Part shown: positions 1 through 10,925 of the stretch, piece after piece
How the letters are laid out: every line of letters begins with the position of its first letter
Numbering within the stretch: the stretch's first letter is position 1
Assembly (NCBI GenBank): GCA_964023205.1
Contig: OZ026840.1
Coordinates: 8,553,603 to 8,617,602, forward strand
Length of the DNA: 64,000 nucleotides
Source: Lutraria lutraria
Lineage: Eukaryota; Mollusca; Bivalvia; Venerida; Mactridae
Direction: 5' to 3'
The notes under the pieces: model-generated
The model's database searches: none
Told to the model about the DNA's origin: nothing
The model's input: only the letters and a program-made list of their open reading frames with translations
Program-made: the position numbers and the translations under genes

Positions 1-624
1 GAAGCCAATACGGCGAAACGTAGATGGAATACAATAATCGTTTTCATGTTTTTTGTGTTTGGGGATTTTTTTATCTTTATTGATTACATAAGGACCATGT
101 AATTTGCCCTGTGCAACCTCTCCAAACCAACACCCTTCGGGAATAGTAAAATCATGTTGTTGTTGAGAAGTTATTGCTCTGGAGAGGTAAAATCAATACT
201 GTTGTTGAAGGGAGGCTATGACTTAAGAGAGTGCCACTTTGGAGAGGTTGTACTGCACATCAAGGTTCACAACTTATTGCATTTTTCCATTTTATTCTGC
301 TAATTTCATGTATGACCTTTTGCATATTTTTGGTTTGTTCCCAGTTTCCACGATATACATTTAATGCATGTTTGACAAGTTTAATTATTTGTTTCAACAG
401 GTGTAGCGTCTATGAATAATGCAAACATTGATTTGTTTGAATGATTCCAGTCAGATAAACGCGCGACATATGTTGCTGTTAATTCAATATTGACAAGTTA
501 ATTGGATTGGTTAAATTTCATGTTTTTAATTGATACACATTGTATTGAAATAAAAACAATCAAACCAATATCCATAGATATAGCAATGTACAGGTGTATG
601 CAAAGAATACAACCGAAACAGTAA
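1..624. other. AT-rich intergenic DNA
   Basis: No coding frame, RNA gene or tandem repeat is convincing here. The open frames are short and without recognisable motifs. Confidence 0.5.
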
Positions 625-2560
625 GGCCCTGTTTCATCAAACATCTTACACCATTTCTTAAGTAAGAAGTGTCTTATCTCCTTTCTCAGTGGTACAGACG
701 TTTCGTCAATATATTCTTATGCTAAGTTCCCACTACCACTATTCGCATCACGATTGAAATCGTGGTCCTAATCGTAAAACAATCGTGTTGGTTTTATCAG
801 AGCTTTTCAGATTTTGAGGTCAGTTGTGACAATCGTGTTAATAGTTGATTTTTTAACAGTTCAAAAAATGTCTACGATTGACACAATCAGCTTTTAATCG
901 GGATTATCGCATCAGATCGTCACAAAACGCGACTGATCGTATTCCATCGGGTTTCCAAATCGTGGTGATCGGGACCGATCTTGTTCATTATCTGTCATTA
1001 TTAATTGTAAAAGTTGAAGAAACATTGATGTCCATACTCAATCGGGATGTATATTTATTCGTTTTGGTCCAGACGTAGCTTAAATCGTGATCACCAACGA
1101 TTCTGATCGTGAAATACAATCGTATCACATCGTTAGGGAGCGCATCACTTCGTGATGAACGTATTGGTACGTATCTACACGTACCAGATCGTCCCAAATC
1201 GGGAATCCCGATCGTGATGATCGTGTCAGATCGAGACCAGACCGTGGACTCTATCATAACAATCCTGTCGAAATGTATATGCCCGTATCAAAATGGGAAA
1301 CCAACCGTAACATATCGTGACACACGAAGTTGTCAAATCGTGATCGAATCGCATCGTAGCGCAACAAATCGTATCTGAATGTATCAACTCGCATTTCGTC
1401 GTATCCAAACCTGTAATTTCAAAAACATCCCACGATCAAATACGAAAGACCAATCGTTGCGGTCGTAGCAGATCGCACGACAGTGGGAACCTAGCATTAG
1501 CTACGAATTCTTACGTTTATGAATGATTCATTCATAAGCACGATTTATTTGAATCATGCATTTCATTTCAAAGCACCGTTATTAACGATTATTAGACTTA
1601 ATAATAGCTTTCGACTTAGATGACATTTTTTCCCATATTTATATTTCTCACTTTTAACACGTGCGTATGTGCGTATCGCCTTAACTCTGTAAAATTAATA
1701 TAAGAAAAGTGCAATTGCTTCTACGGCCCTTTGGATTTATGTGTTTAAATTGCTCAACCGAATTTTGTAAATAAGATATCAAATTAACGATGAAGCTCTC
1801 AGCTTTCAGGAAATGTAAAATATTTAATATAATTATCTCACCTGAAATATGTTTTTGTATAATATGTACATTGGCTCATGACAAATGTGTTTTTGAGCCG
1901 CTCAAACTTGCCCATAGAAAAATTTTCTTTCACAAATATAATAATTCTGGGTACCACAACTAAATTGGTCTTTTTTATTTCGTCTTGTTGACCATTTTAG
2001 TTATGGAATTGTCCTCTTTCAAAGTCAACAGCTTAAGACGCGTGTTCATGCGTCTATTGAAGCAGAACATTTCACGTGGATTCCCGAACGCTGCGGAAAT
2101 CCAAAGCATTGGCGAGGAAAATATTGTAACATCGGCAAAATATTCGATACCTTTCGCCAGCTGAAAGTATATTTTAGGTCATGTTGATAGATTATACTAT
2201 AATTCATCGCACTATACACAAGTTTTACGGAAATTTGTGCATTAAATAGGAAAACGAACGCGACTCAGATTGAGTCGTTTACCTGTTCGCTTTTAAAGAA
2301 CAAGTGGCTTTGACGATGAACTGCAATGCATACGTATCATCGTCAAAGACATTCGACTAACACATATGTATCTTGGGCAAACCAATAATAACTCTCCTCT
2401 TATAATTCATGCTGGTCAGATAAATGATTATCATTCGAGCAACAAGATTTCACATCAGCAATATGCACAATGTCATACGAACATGCATAAGTTAAAAATA
2501 CAAATATGACCAAAAATGTCTTCTTAGTCGAAAGCTAATACCAGTATAATGTCTAATATA
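625..2560. mobile_element. TIR DNA transposon, copy 1, 3' end lost
   Basis: It begins GGCCCTGTTTCATCAAACAT after TAA. This matches, on the opposite strand, the right end of the element at 8643-10392. Blocks 1497-1680 and 1690-1930 and segment 2355-2475 also align with that element, and the stretch near 2525-2555 again resembles its 9430-9470 block. No matching right terminus is visible; similarity fades where the 60-bp tandem repeat begins. Two insertions interrupt it: the MITE at 720-1496 and an unmatched stretch of about 1940-2355 that ends in an 11-bp stem (CTTTGACGATG). No transposase is visible, so it is non-autonomous. The superfamily is uncertain; GGCC-starting TIRs with a 3-bp target suggest PIF/Harbinger. 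Confidence 0.65.
720..1496. mobile_element. 777-bp MITE with TTA target duplication
   Basis: The terminal inverted repeats TGCTARGTTCCCACT match at 14 of 15 positions. They are flanked by TTA at 717-719 and 1497-1499. The homologous site in the related element (minus strand, TAA at 10297-10299) has one TTA and no insert, which proves both borders. The interior is a lattice of short ATCGT/ACGAT words with no transposase frame. A TTA duplication is the PIF/Harbinger (Tourist) pattern, but the TIR is not the usual one for that group, so assignment is inference. Confidence 0.85.
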
Positions 2561-2737
2561 CATTTATTGTAGCCACTTTCAATAGATGTGAAATTTAATA
2601 TAAGAAAATAAAGAAATATACATTTATTGTAGCCACTTTCAATAGATGTGAAATTTAATATAAGAAAATAAAGAAATATACATTTATTGTAGCCACTTTC
2701 AATAGATGTGAAATTTAATATAAGAAAATAAAGAAAT
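2556..2737. repeat. Tandem repeat, 60 bp x 3
   Basis: Three nearly identical 60-bp units follow one another, each with ACATTTATTGTAGCCACTTT and ending in an A-rich tract. The minus-strand frame through it only reflects a unit of 20 codons. Confidence 0.95.
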
Positions 2738-2911
2738 GATTGCATCAGATTGTGTGACTCTTACTTGTCCTTATACATGAACTTACAGTCATGTTTGGAA
2801 TATATGTTTTATTACTTTATAACCGTTGAATCTATTATGTTGAGTATTGTACCTTAGTATGCCATTTTTGTCTTTTGTCACACTCTTATAAATATAAGCA
2901 TATTCTGATAC

Positions 2912-3117
2912 TTATTTAGCTTTGTTTACTATTCTCATTAGCGATTGCCCAGACATCTTCAAGGTTCTTTCCAACTTTCCATAGAAGTATTGGTAGAATA
3001 CAAATGGATATAGGCTGTAAAGATCTGTGCAAGGTGCTTTGATCCATCGCCGTTTTCTATGAGATATAAGATATCCACATGTTATATTCCAATCCTCGTA
3101 GAAGATGTCCAATACAG
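2912..3117 (-). pseudogene. Truncated LicD-family gene (C-terminal 66 codons)
   Basis: The minus frame ends at a stop at 2912-2914. It matches the C-terminus of the LicD-like protein at 20640-21527 at about 48 of 64 aligned residues, including YLISH, KRR, APC, DLYSLY and YGKLERTLK. Similarity continues into the 3' flank (about 2740-2911 against 20455-20639). On its 5' side it stops abruptly at about 3117, where the dispersed repeat at 3118-3620 begins. The signal anchor, the GSLIGA motif and the acidic catalytic motif are therefore absent. This is a dead copy or the last exon of a broken gene; I favour pseudogene. Confidence 0.85.
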
Positions 3118-3620
3118 GAAAAATCCAAATTCAGGGGCAGATAACTCAAAAACGAGATCAGTGACCCCCACTTTTTTTCGCTTAAAATGTTTCTGTTATC
3201 ATATGCTACGATTATGCAAAGTTTTAAAAAAATTCATCGTTCGGTTTTAATTTTTCCTATATGTCTTTGTGAAAAATGTAGCGAACTACCGAAAACGTCT
3301 TTAACAGAGTTATGCTGCTTGTCCTACAGATGTGCCTTGTCCACGTCAGGAAGTATTCAAAGTTTGAGTTGAATATCTTTGAAAGTCTTCAAGATATTGT
3401 ACTATTTTACCTAGTTAAATAGGGTCATAACTCTAAAAATACTGCTGTTATGCCACTTGTCCTACAGGTGCGCATTGTCCCCATAAAGAATAATTCTAAG
3501 TATGAGTTGAATGTATTTGATATTGTTCAAGTTACTGTACTTTATCAAATACTTTAACCAACGCCGACGCCTGGGTGAGTAGTTTAGCTCTCATTTTTTC
3601 AAAAAGTCGAGCTAAAAATA
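3118..3620 (+). repeat. Dispersed bivalve noncoding repeat
   Basis: It contains GGGGCAGATAACTCA, two GTCCTACAG-type units and an ending gtgagtagtttagctctca...gagctaaaaat. A shorter relative is at about 5460-5710. It directly abuts the truncated LicD copy and may have caused the truncation. Confidence 0.65.
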
Positions 3621-3734
3621 AACATACACACATTCGTCAAATTTTGTCTCTTTGAGAAGAAATAAAAAAATCACTAATCAATACTAGTATATGGAAGCTT
3701 CTTATAATATGTCTGCATCTCTTATTCTCTTGCG

Positions 3735-4030
3735 ACTGACATGTTAAGTTCCCTAAAGATCAACATTTAAGATGATATATTCGCACTAGAACGCCAACTT
3801 TTTACACAAAAGTATTTTACACTAATTCAAATACAGTAATAAAGAATATTTTGATATGTTTTGTTTCCGGGAAATACCAAACTGCTGAAAATCAAGTCTG
3901 AATCGATAGATCAAAAATAGTTTACAATGTGGTGTCCTGCGTGTCATTTTCTTAATTTTCTAATTTATTTCTAATTAAAATGTTGAAAGCTTAATTTGAA
4001 CAATCATCTAAAAATATCTTTGCTGATAAA
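3735..4030. repeat. Segmental-duplication flank, empty LINE site
   Basis: This stretch aligns with 16741-16830 joined to 19658-19845 (shared words ttccctaaagatcaa, ttccgggaaataccaaact, cactagaacgc). It lacks the 2.8-kb LINE of the second copy. The junction here reads caaatacag|taataaag. Confidence 0.8.
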
Positions 4031-4671
4031 TACAAGTAGGTTGTCTGGTTGTTATATGCGGCAGATATATTGGAATGCGTGAAGCGAATTTTACATGGGG
4101 GAGCACGTGACCTAGCATCAATACTCGATTGGCTAATATTTCAGTCTGGCTTTCATCTTCAAGTTTATTGCACCATTCACTAAGAATGTCGAGAACCAGA
4201 TTAAAGGGGCATACCCTACAACTGACAAACATTCTGTGAAAGTGTAAAAATGTGTTAGATGTATATGTAAAACAATATATAATGGATAATTGCAAGAAGA
4301 ACTTGGGTCATAAAATGACTAGTTTAGGTACTAGCGGCAAAAATCATAGCTATGAATAATAAATCACTTTCACCCAAAAATTGTACAACAAATTCCAATG
4401 AGTTTCCGATCTTTTATGTAAACTAATATTTGTTATGATGTTATTTTTAATTGGATGAATTTTTGGCCCGAAACTTTCTTCGTCGGCTTTTTTCTTTTAA
4501 ATCTAACTAATTTATCATCATTTTGCCTTGATTCTAGATGCACCAAGTTCTAGGGTATGCCCCTTTTATGTAGTATTTCGAAGCAACTGAGAACACATTT
4601 TTCTAGACGAATCATACTTATGAGTATTAGTTTATTATACTTGTTTGCGATTATATAGTGTAGTGTCTATC
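4008..4671 (-). pseudogene. Unrecognised reading frame interrupted by a MITE
   Basis: On the minus strand, a frame starting after a stop near 4672 runs to a stop at 4008. It is continuous only if the MITE at 4204-4565 and one TTA copy are ignored. The predicted product is roughly 100 residues with a leucine-rich, helical-looking middle (words LDILSEWCNKLEDESQ, ILANRVLMLGHVLPH). I do not recognise the family. It could be an old exon or a chance frame. Support for coding is that the frame survives across an insertion which itself would break it. Confidence 0.35.
4204..4565. mobile_element. 362-bp MITE with TTA target duplication
   Basis: The inverted termini AAGGGGCATACCCTA are perfect over 15 bp and are flanked by TTA at 4201-4203 and 4566-4568. 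There is no coding content. TTA suggests a PIF/Harbinger-mobilised element. Confidence 0.8.
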
Positions 4672-5454
4672 GCTAGTTTGGCTAATCCTGGCCATTTGAT
4701 TGGCTAATGGTGATGATTGAATCTATTAATAGTTGACAGGTAAGTAAATCATGCAGGCGTTGCCTAGATAAGTTGTTGTGTGGCTATTTGAAGTTCAATG
4801 TGGATGTATGGTAGTGCTCAGATTTATGGTGAATTCGTTAACATTTAGGGTTGATTCTATATGGTTGATGTAGGGTATGCTATTACCATGTGCTTGTGAA
4901 CTATATACATGAATTTATTCATTTGTCAAATACTCATGATTGTCATTATATATGTAATGTGTATTACTGATATCATATAAATATTTTATTCACTCCTTAA
5001 TGGAGGATTGAATAAAATATACAGTCAATATCCTTTATGAAAAAAGCAACTTCATACAAAAAACCTAAACCATTATGCTTCTTGTAATTTGTCTATTTGT
5101 TATAGTTGTTCTTGTTAAAGTATATATACTATTTGAGATATGTTTCATGAAAAGCAGTAGCTTGTAGATCTAATTTAGTTTTTTAAATCCTAAACAAAAA
5201 ATGATTCAACTCGGAGTTTTGTTTCATCTCGTCTTTTTATATTTTATCTACTATACAACAAACGGGACGCGGAAAAACAACACCGAATACCACTGTATTT
5301 AATGTAACTAAAAATTATTAAAAAAAACAGTTATTTTTTAAGATGGTTAAGGTAAAGAAGAAAAAATGCAAAACCACTCATTACCAATTTTTGAAAATTT
5401 GGACAATGACATGAAAAGAAATAAGCTACATAAAAAGGAAAATAAATAAGGCCT
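4672..5454. other. AT-rich intergenic DNA
   Basis: No gene, tandem array or inverted repeat stands out. Confidence 0.5.
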
Positions 5455-5459
5455 TGCTT

Positions 5460-5710
5460 ATCTTCACTGTGAATTATCTGCCCTTGATTGACCCAAAATC
5501 AGCCAAAATTTCAAATTCAAGGGCAGATAACTCAACCCCCAATTGTTTTTCGCTTAACATGTTTCAGTTATCATATCCTATGATTTTAAAACAAACATGA
5601 AAGAGTTCTTTTTCATTTTCCCTATACATGTATATATATGTGAAAAACAACTGGAAACTGTAGCAAACGTCCTTAAAGCTGCAGCTGTATCTCACAGGCA
5701 GAAGTAACGG
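5460..5710 (+). repeat. Dispersed noncoding repeat, second copy
   Basis: It shares AAGGGCAGATAACTCAA, TTTTTCGCTTAA.ATGTTTC and the gtagc.aac.gtctttaa block with 3118-3370. Confidence 0.6.
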
Positions 5711-6244
5711 ACCTGTGATGGTAAAATTGCAATAAATTCTACATGAAACAAAATAACTTAACCCATAATAACCTTAAGGTGGAACCAAACGATTGAAATT
5801 ACGTCGTTTTCGACGTCAAAACGGTCATTTTTACGGTATTTATAGTGCCTCTCTGAAAATAATTATCACTCTATCAGTTTATGGAAATATTTAATGAAAT
5901 AAAATTTTAATAGCGGAGAATTAAATTATCTATATGTAGGTATAAATTTGATGATCATGACTTACTTATAAGTCCAAATAAAACGATTTTAAATGTAAAA
6001 GTTTAGTGTTTTTTCTTCTCACTTTCAAACTTAAATTATTTTTATTAAAAATCTGCCCGAGGGATTTTTTATATTTTTGTCTAGAATAAAGTTTCATGTG
6101 TCATCTACTGTTCTCATAAATTTTAAGAAAATCTATCGAGCTGTTTTTATTTTATCCAAGCTTCACTATGTAGCGTCACCTTACAAAACGCTAATTCGCC
6201 TTCAAGAACGTCGTTTGACACATTGTGTACAGCGCTATTCTTTC

Positions 6245-6390
6245 TGTTATAATAATAATAATAATATCTTTATTTATAGAAGGTGTACACATTAAGTAAA
6301 ATATACAAAACATTTGACTTATTTTCAATGCAGCCTTCTGGAAACAAGCAAAATAACATTTAACTAATACATATTAAAATGAATGAATGA
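6245..6390 (-). repeat. Possible 5'-truncated LINE end with (ATT)n tail
   Basis: A TAA/ATT trinucleotide run is followed by tctttatttatagaagg, like the 3' end of a non-LTR element on the minus strand. No coding part remains. Confidence 0.3.
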
Positions 6391-6394
6391 CGGA

Positions 6395-6664
6395 TTGACT
6401 CTCGGTTAAGATTATCTTTATCTTAAGTCGAATTTTTTACTTAAGTGTAATTTTTTATCATGGTAAAAGTTTGTAAACCAATCATCAAAAGTGTGAAAAT
6501 TAATTATCATTTTCATAATTGGCATCTTTAGAACAAAGATAAAGTCATATTATTGTGATTTCATCCTTTATATTAGTACAAAAGAGTTAAGGAAAACGTC
6601 GAATTTAAGGAAAAATACAACTTAAGTTAAAAAATTACTTAAGATGTTTGTTGAATACCAGCCC
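6395..6664. repeat. Possible AT-rich MITE remnant
   Basis: The right end, read on the minus strand, is GGGCTGGTATTCAACAAACA followed by TCTTAAG and several CTTAAG words. The left end is only weakly complementary, so borders are uncertain. Confidence 0.3.
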
Positions 6665-7151
6665 AGGAGTACAACCCTGGTGGCACTGTAGTCATCCACG
6701 GCAGTCCTTGATGGACCTTGTTGATCCGGCCCTATCAGGCGAACATATCCGTATTTGTTAAAATGTTTAATACATAATATAACCGGGGGGATACCGGGAA
6801 AATATTAAGAACCGGCTTAATCATTGAAATTCCGGGCAGAACCGAGGTAGGTCCGTTGTTGTACCCTAGCTGTACAATGATATACACTAGGTATTAGGGT
6901 TCCGGATTATTGGTGAGCACTACATGCGCGGTAGACATTTAAAGTCGGTATACCGGTTATTTGCCACCGGGAGTCACCAGGACCAGCACTGTGGCAGTGA
7001 GAATCGGGCTTACACTTGAATTCGAACGTTCTGATGACATCATGCATTTTACGCATTTCAATCAAATCTGAAACAACGGACTCATTTGTTTTAATCATGT
7101 ATGTATTTTTCACATACTATAGTTATCATTTTCGCTTATATTAAGAATCTA

Positions 7152-7623
7152 TACTACTCAAAATTTGATAAGGATCACGTCGCGGATATGCTACAGAATG
7201 CGATATCTGGGCCAGCCAACATCCACCAGACAGCTCAGAGAGGAACCTCCGGAGGAACGGGCTCAAATCCCACAATTTAAGATTGGACGGCTCATTAGAA
7301 GCATGAGGAGTCGATGTCAGACTGTTTTTGACGCACGAGGACATCAGTCTCAATACTAAAAACAAAAGTTAGCACTTTTGCGCATTTTCCTCAAAGTTTA
7401 TATTCCCCGGAGATACCCATAAAGAATTAGTGTCTACTTTTGACCCTGTCCTCATTTCGACGCTCGTTACGCTCGAATGATTCAATGTATGGATTACATA
7501 TTGCACTCATGATATGCAGATATCTTTGAAAATAACCAAAAATCATATTTTATGTATGTAATCCAAAATTGACGATAATGCCATACAGAATAAAAAGTGA
7601 TCCATATCAAATTTTGAGTAGTT
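7152..7623 (+). mobile_element. Deleted Tc1/mariner-like element
   Basis: The termini ACTACTCAAAATTTGATA and its reverse complement, then GGATCAC, pair over about 26 bp. Both ends are flanked by TA (7150-7151 and 7624-7625), the Tc1/mariner target. The 472-bp length and the transposase tail inside show an internally deleted copy. Confidence 0.8.
7165..7359 (+). pseudogene. Tc1-like (DDE_3) transposase C-terminal relic
   Basis: The last ~30 codons before the stop read as IPQ..IGRLIRSM.SRCQ.V.DARG. This is the usual end of Tc1/IS630-type DDE transposases (IPQ...RLI.SM..RC......GGHT.Y). The catalytic DDE/D region is missing, because only a short N-terminal stretch separates this tail from the left TIR. 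It is non-functional; mobilisation would need a transposase in trans. Confidence 0.65.
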
Positions 7624-8642
7624 TAATATATAATAAATGCGCTATCACAACGGGGTCGTAAATCTTAATATTTACCCTAAAAAATAAACATACATAGAAT
7701 GCATATCATTTAAACAACACATCTAACTTTAACACATCTCAATCATAACATATAATACTTATATATTATGTAAATCATGGAACCTTGTTTTTTATACAAA
7801 AAATGGAAATAATAATCACAATTATTTTCCATTTTAGTTCCTAGAGCGGTCAAGTTTTGCAATTTTGTCACATTATTTATATACACATATGTACACAAAA
7901 TTAAGCACGCTAAAATGATAATGTAACTTGTTTATTGTTATCTGAAAAGAATGGCAATGTGATTAGGGTTACTGACAGACAATGTATCATTAATTCCAAC
8001 AAATCGTTTTAGATCATAGTGTACAGTAAGTAAAATAGATGTAAGTACGCGATAGATATCAAAACATGACGTGTGTTTGAAGCGACGTTCTTGACAGCGA
8101 ATGAGCGCATTATAAGGTAATGCTATCATTTAAAGCTTTAATAAAATAAAAACGGCTCGATAGATTTTCTTAGAATTTATAAGAACAACAGGTGACACAT
8201 CAAACTTTATTCTAGACAAAAATATAAAAATTCCCTCGGGCAGATTTTTAATAAAAATAATTTAAGTTTGAAAGTGAGAAGAAAAAAATACTAAACTTTA
8301 CATTTAAAATCGTTTTATTTGCACTTATAATTAAATCATGATCATCAAATTTATATCTACATGTAGGTAATTTTATTCTCCGCTATTAAGATTTTATTTC
8401 ATTAAATATTTCCATAAACTGATAGAGTGATAAATATTTTCAGAGAGGCACTATAAATACCGTAAAAATGACCGTTTTGACGTCGAAAACGACGTAATTT
8501 CAATCGTTTGGTTCCACCTTAAATGAAAATTAAACTGTCCTAAAATTTGACCCCATTCATGGCATTCAACTGGTATATATACTATAAGAAGGCGTATATC
8601 TCTTCGTTTCGGTCAATGAGCACCACTTTTACAAAACACAAA

Positions 8643-10392
8643 GGCCTCGTTTCATCAATATATTCTTATTTTACGTAAGATTCTTTCCTACGAAGACACT
8701 TACGACAAAAGTTACGAAATTCTTAAACCGTTTTATCAACTGTTCTTATCTAAATGTGTAAAAACCGCGACACAGTCTACACGGGTAAAGTGTATTCACC
8801 GACCCTAGCTATGTAAATAAGAAAATACAATTGATTCTATACATGTGTTATATATAGAGTTTTATTTTATTTCTCAACCGATTTTTAATAAAGTATATAC
8901 CAAATTAAAGATGAAGCTCTCATCTTTCAGAAAATGTAAACTATAAATATCTTAACTGAAGATATGTTTTAAACAATGTGAATATTGCATTATGATAAAT
9001 GTACGTGTTTTTGAGTCGCTCAAACTTGCACAGAGAATTACTTTATTCGCACACCTATGTATGTTGGACAACCCAACCATACCGTTTATGATTAATTCTT
9101 GTCAGATCAAATTGTTATCGTTTGAGTCGTAAGATTTCACAGTAAGATTCGAAGAAGAACAGTAAATAAATACAAAAACTCCAAATGCATTTAATATATT
9201 AGCTTTATTTTTCATTTTTATCATGAAAAATATGTTTTATGGCTATTTATTAAACGCACATACGATCGGTTAAAGAGAAATGCCAAAAAAGATTTCTTTT
9301 GAAGACAAAAATGTGTTCACGGTCTTAAAATAAGTTTTAAAAATACCAGATTGTTAACAAGTTATAACATCAGTGATACGCACATACGCACGTGCGTAAC
9401 GTTAATTGGAAAAGTGAACAATATAAAAATGCAATCGAAAGCTAATATTATGTCAAATAATTGTTAATCACGATGTTTGAAATAAAATGCATGATTCAAA
9501 TAGATACTATTTGACAGTGCTTCTAATCCCTGCAAGTACAACTGAAAGTTCACCATTTGAGTTTTAATTTAAACTAGAAATGTGTCCGTCTGTCTGACAA
9601 AAATGTCTCCCGAGAGCTAAGTCAAAAAGGGACCATAAAATAATTATATAACTCCTGTTTGGATTTTATATGAAATCGAACTTGACCTGTATTTAATATT
9701 GTATCCCTTCATTTAAAATGTGAAACCAATCCTTGAAATAGTTCTTGAGTTCTTTCTCGGAACGGACAGACATTCTCATGAGAGGTATGTTGTGGGGTGC
9801 ACCCTTTGATCCTTTCGGTGTTATTATCCCACAAGTCGCACCCAATAAGTCAAAATTATCCCCACAATTTCAGTTTGTATGTAATTGAACCCCACAATGC
9901 CAAAATGTACCAACCCTTACCCAAACCCTTACCCCACAACCACCCTCTGGTGTGTACGGACGGACACACAGACGCACGTACAGACAGGGGGAACACTTTT
10001 CGCTCTTCCGCCATTTCGAATTGCGGGGCATAAAAAATCCAGAACCAAGCAACAGCGGGGGTAACATTCTTCCTTGTGTGCATAAAATTCATTTATAACT
10101 GGCTACGCCCCTGAACATAAAATTGAACTTCTTTTCCTTTATTTACTAATATCTAGTACATCACACTCAACAGTCTTAAAGTAAAAGGCTGTCTCGTAAT
10201 AATAAAGGCAGAAGCTGCGTTTTCTTATCTTTAAGATAGCCCATGAGCTATCGTAAGGTTAAGACAGAATCGTTCCCAAACTTAAGAATTCGTAGCTAAG
10301 AAAATATTGATGAAACGTATTTTAACGCTAAGAAGGGAGATAAGACACTTCTTACTTAAAAAGTGGCGTAAGATGTTTGATGAAACGAGGCC
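8643..10392. mobile_element. TIR DNA transposon, copy 2
   Basis: The termini GGCCTCGTTTCATCAA are perfect inverted repeats over 16 bp. They are flanked by AAA on both sides, a possible 3-bp target duplication. The right end and the 9370-9510 block match copy 1 (625-2560) in reverse orientation, while 8790-9180 matches it in the same orientation. One copy therefore carries an internal inversion, or the family has long partly lost TIRs. No transposase is visible. It holds a later insertion at about 9540-10110 and preserves the empty site of the 777-bp MITE at 10297-10299. Confidence 0.7.
9540..10110 (+). repeat. Dispersed bivalve repeat inside the TIR element
   Basis: It starts near ctagaaatgtgtccgtctgt and contains the characteristic ggacggacacacagacgcac...cagacagggggaac segment. 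Opposed frames here are not coding. Confidence 0.5.
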
Positions 10393-10678
10393 AAAATGAT
10401 TAAGTAATACGGCCGAATTCTTCAAAACAAAGTTTGCAGCGGTTTCAGGTATATATTTTTGCACAAAATAAGACCAAAACTAAATTCCTAGACCAATCCG
10501 TTACTGAGAAATCGAAAAAGAAACGCAAGAATTTGACCCGATGTCGTCTGGTCGGAAAAAATGCGGCCACACCAAAATGGACTAATTTCACATACTAATG
10601 CAAGATTGTCAGTCGATTGAATGCGAAATTGACCAGTATGTCCTAAAAAGAACAATTAAATACATTAATACAGATACA

Positions 10679-10923
10679 CAAATTCTTACAGAAGACGAAA
10701 TTATTCGGGAAATCGGGATTTAAACTTTTGAATAGAAATTTCTTTATCGTACAGCGCCATATATATATATATTGCTATTATAAATGTTACGTGATTTCTG
10801 ATTGGTTAATATTGTTTATAGTCGGTTTTATAGTGACATGGCGGTGTATGATAAAGAAATTTCTATTCAAAAGTTTAAATCCCGATTTCCCGAATAATTG
10901 CGTCTTCTGTAAGAATTTATGTA
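10679..10923. repeat. Foldback hairpin, ~82-bp arms
   Basis: The left arm (10679-10760) and right arm (10837-10923) are nearly perfect reverse complements separated by a 76-bp AT-rich loop. The core reads ATTCGGGAAATCGGGATTTA on the left, continuing through CTTTTGAATAGAAATTTC. It lies exactly at the edge of the gypsy fragment, which loses its frame there. Confidence 0.9.
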
Positions 10924-10925
10924 AT

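Larger units (their letters stand above)
5778..8518. mobile_element. TTAA-flanked element with ~430-bp inverted arms
   Basis: The left arm (5778-6230) and right arm (about 8075-8518) are reverse complements with scattered differences. The tips read GGTGGAACCAAACGATTG on both sides and are flanked by TTAA (5774-5777 and 8519-8522). The arms include the short palindrome ACGTCGTTTTCGACGT. The ~1.8-kb middle has no intact transposase and carries the Tc1-type relic at 7152-7623. TTAA targets are used by piggyBac, Kolobok and Sola3; the tip sequence does not decide between them. Two separate inverted copies of one shorter element are the alternative. Confidence 0.7.

Noticed and set aside
2524..2745. 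73-codon minus frame with threefold repeat
   Set aside because: It is produced by three copies of a 60-bp tandem unit.
9797..10092. Opposed 78-codon frames
   Set aside because: They overlap on both strands inside a dispersed repeat and lack domains.
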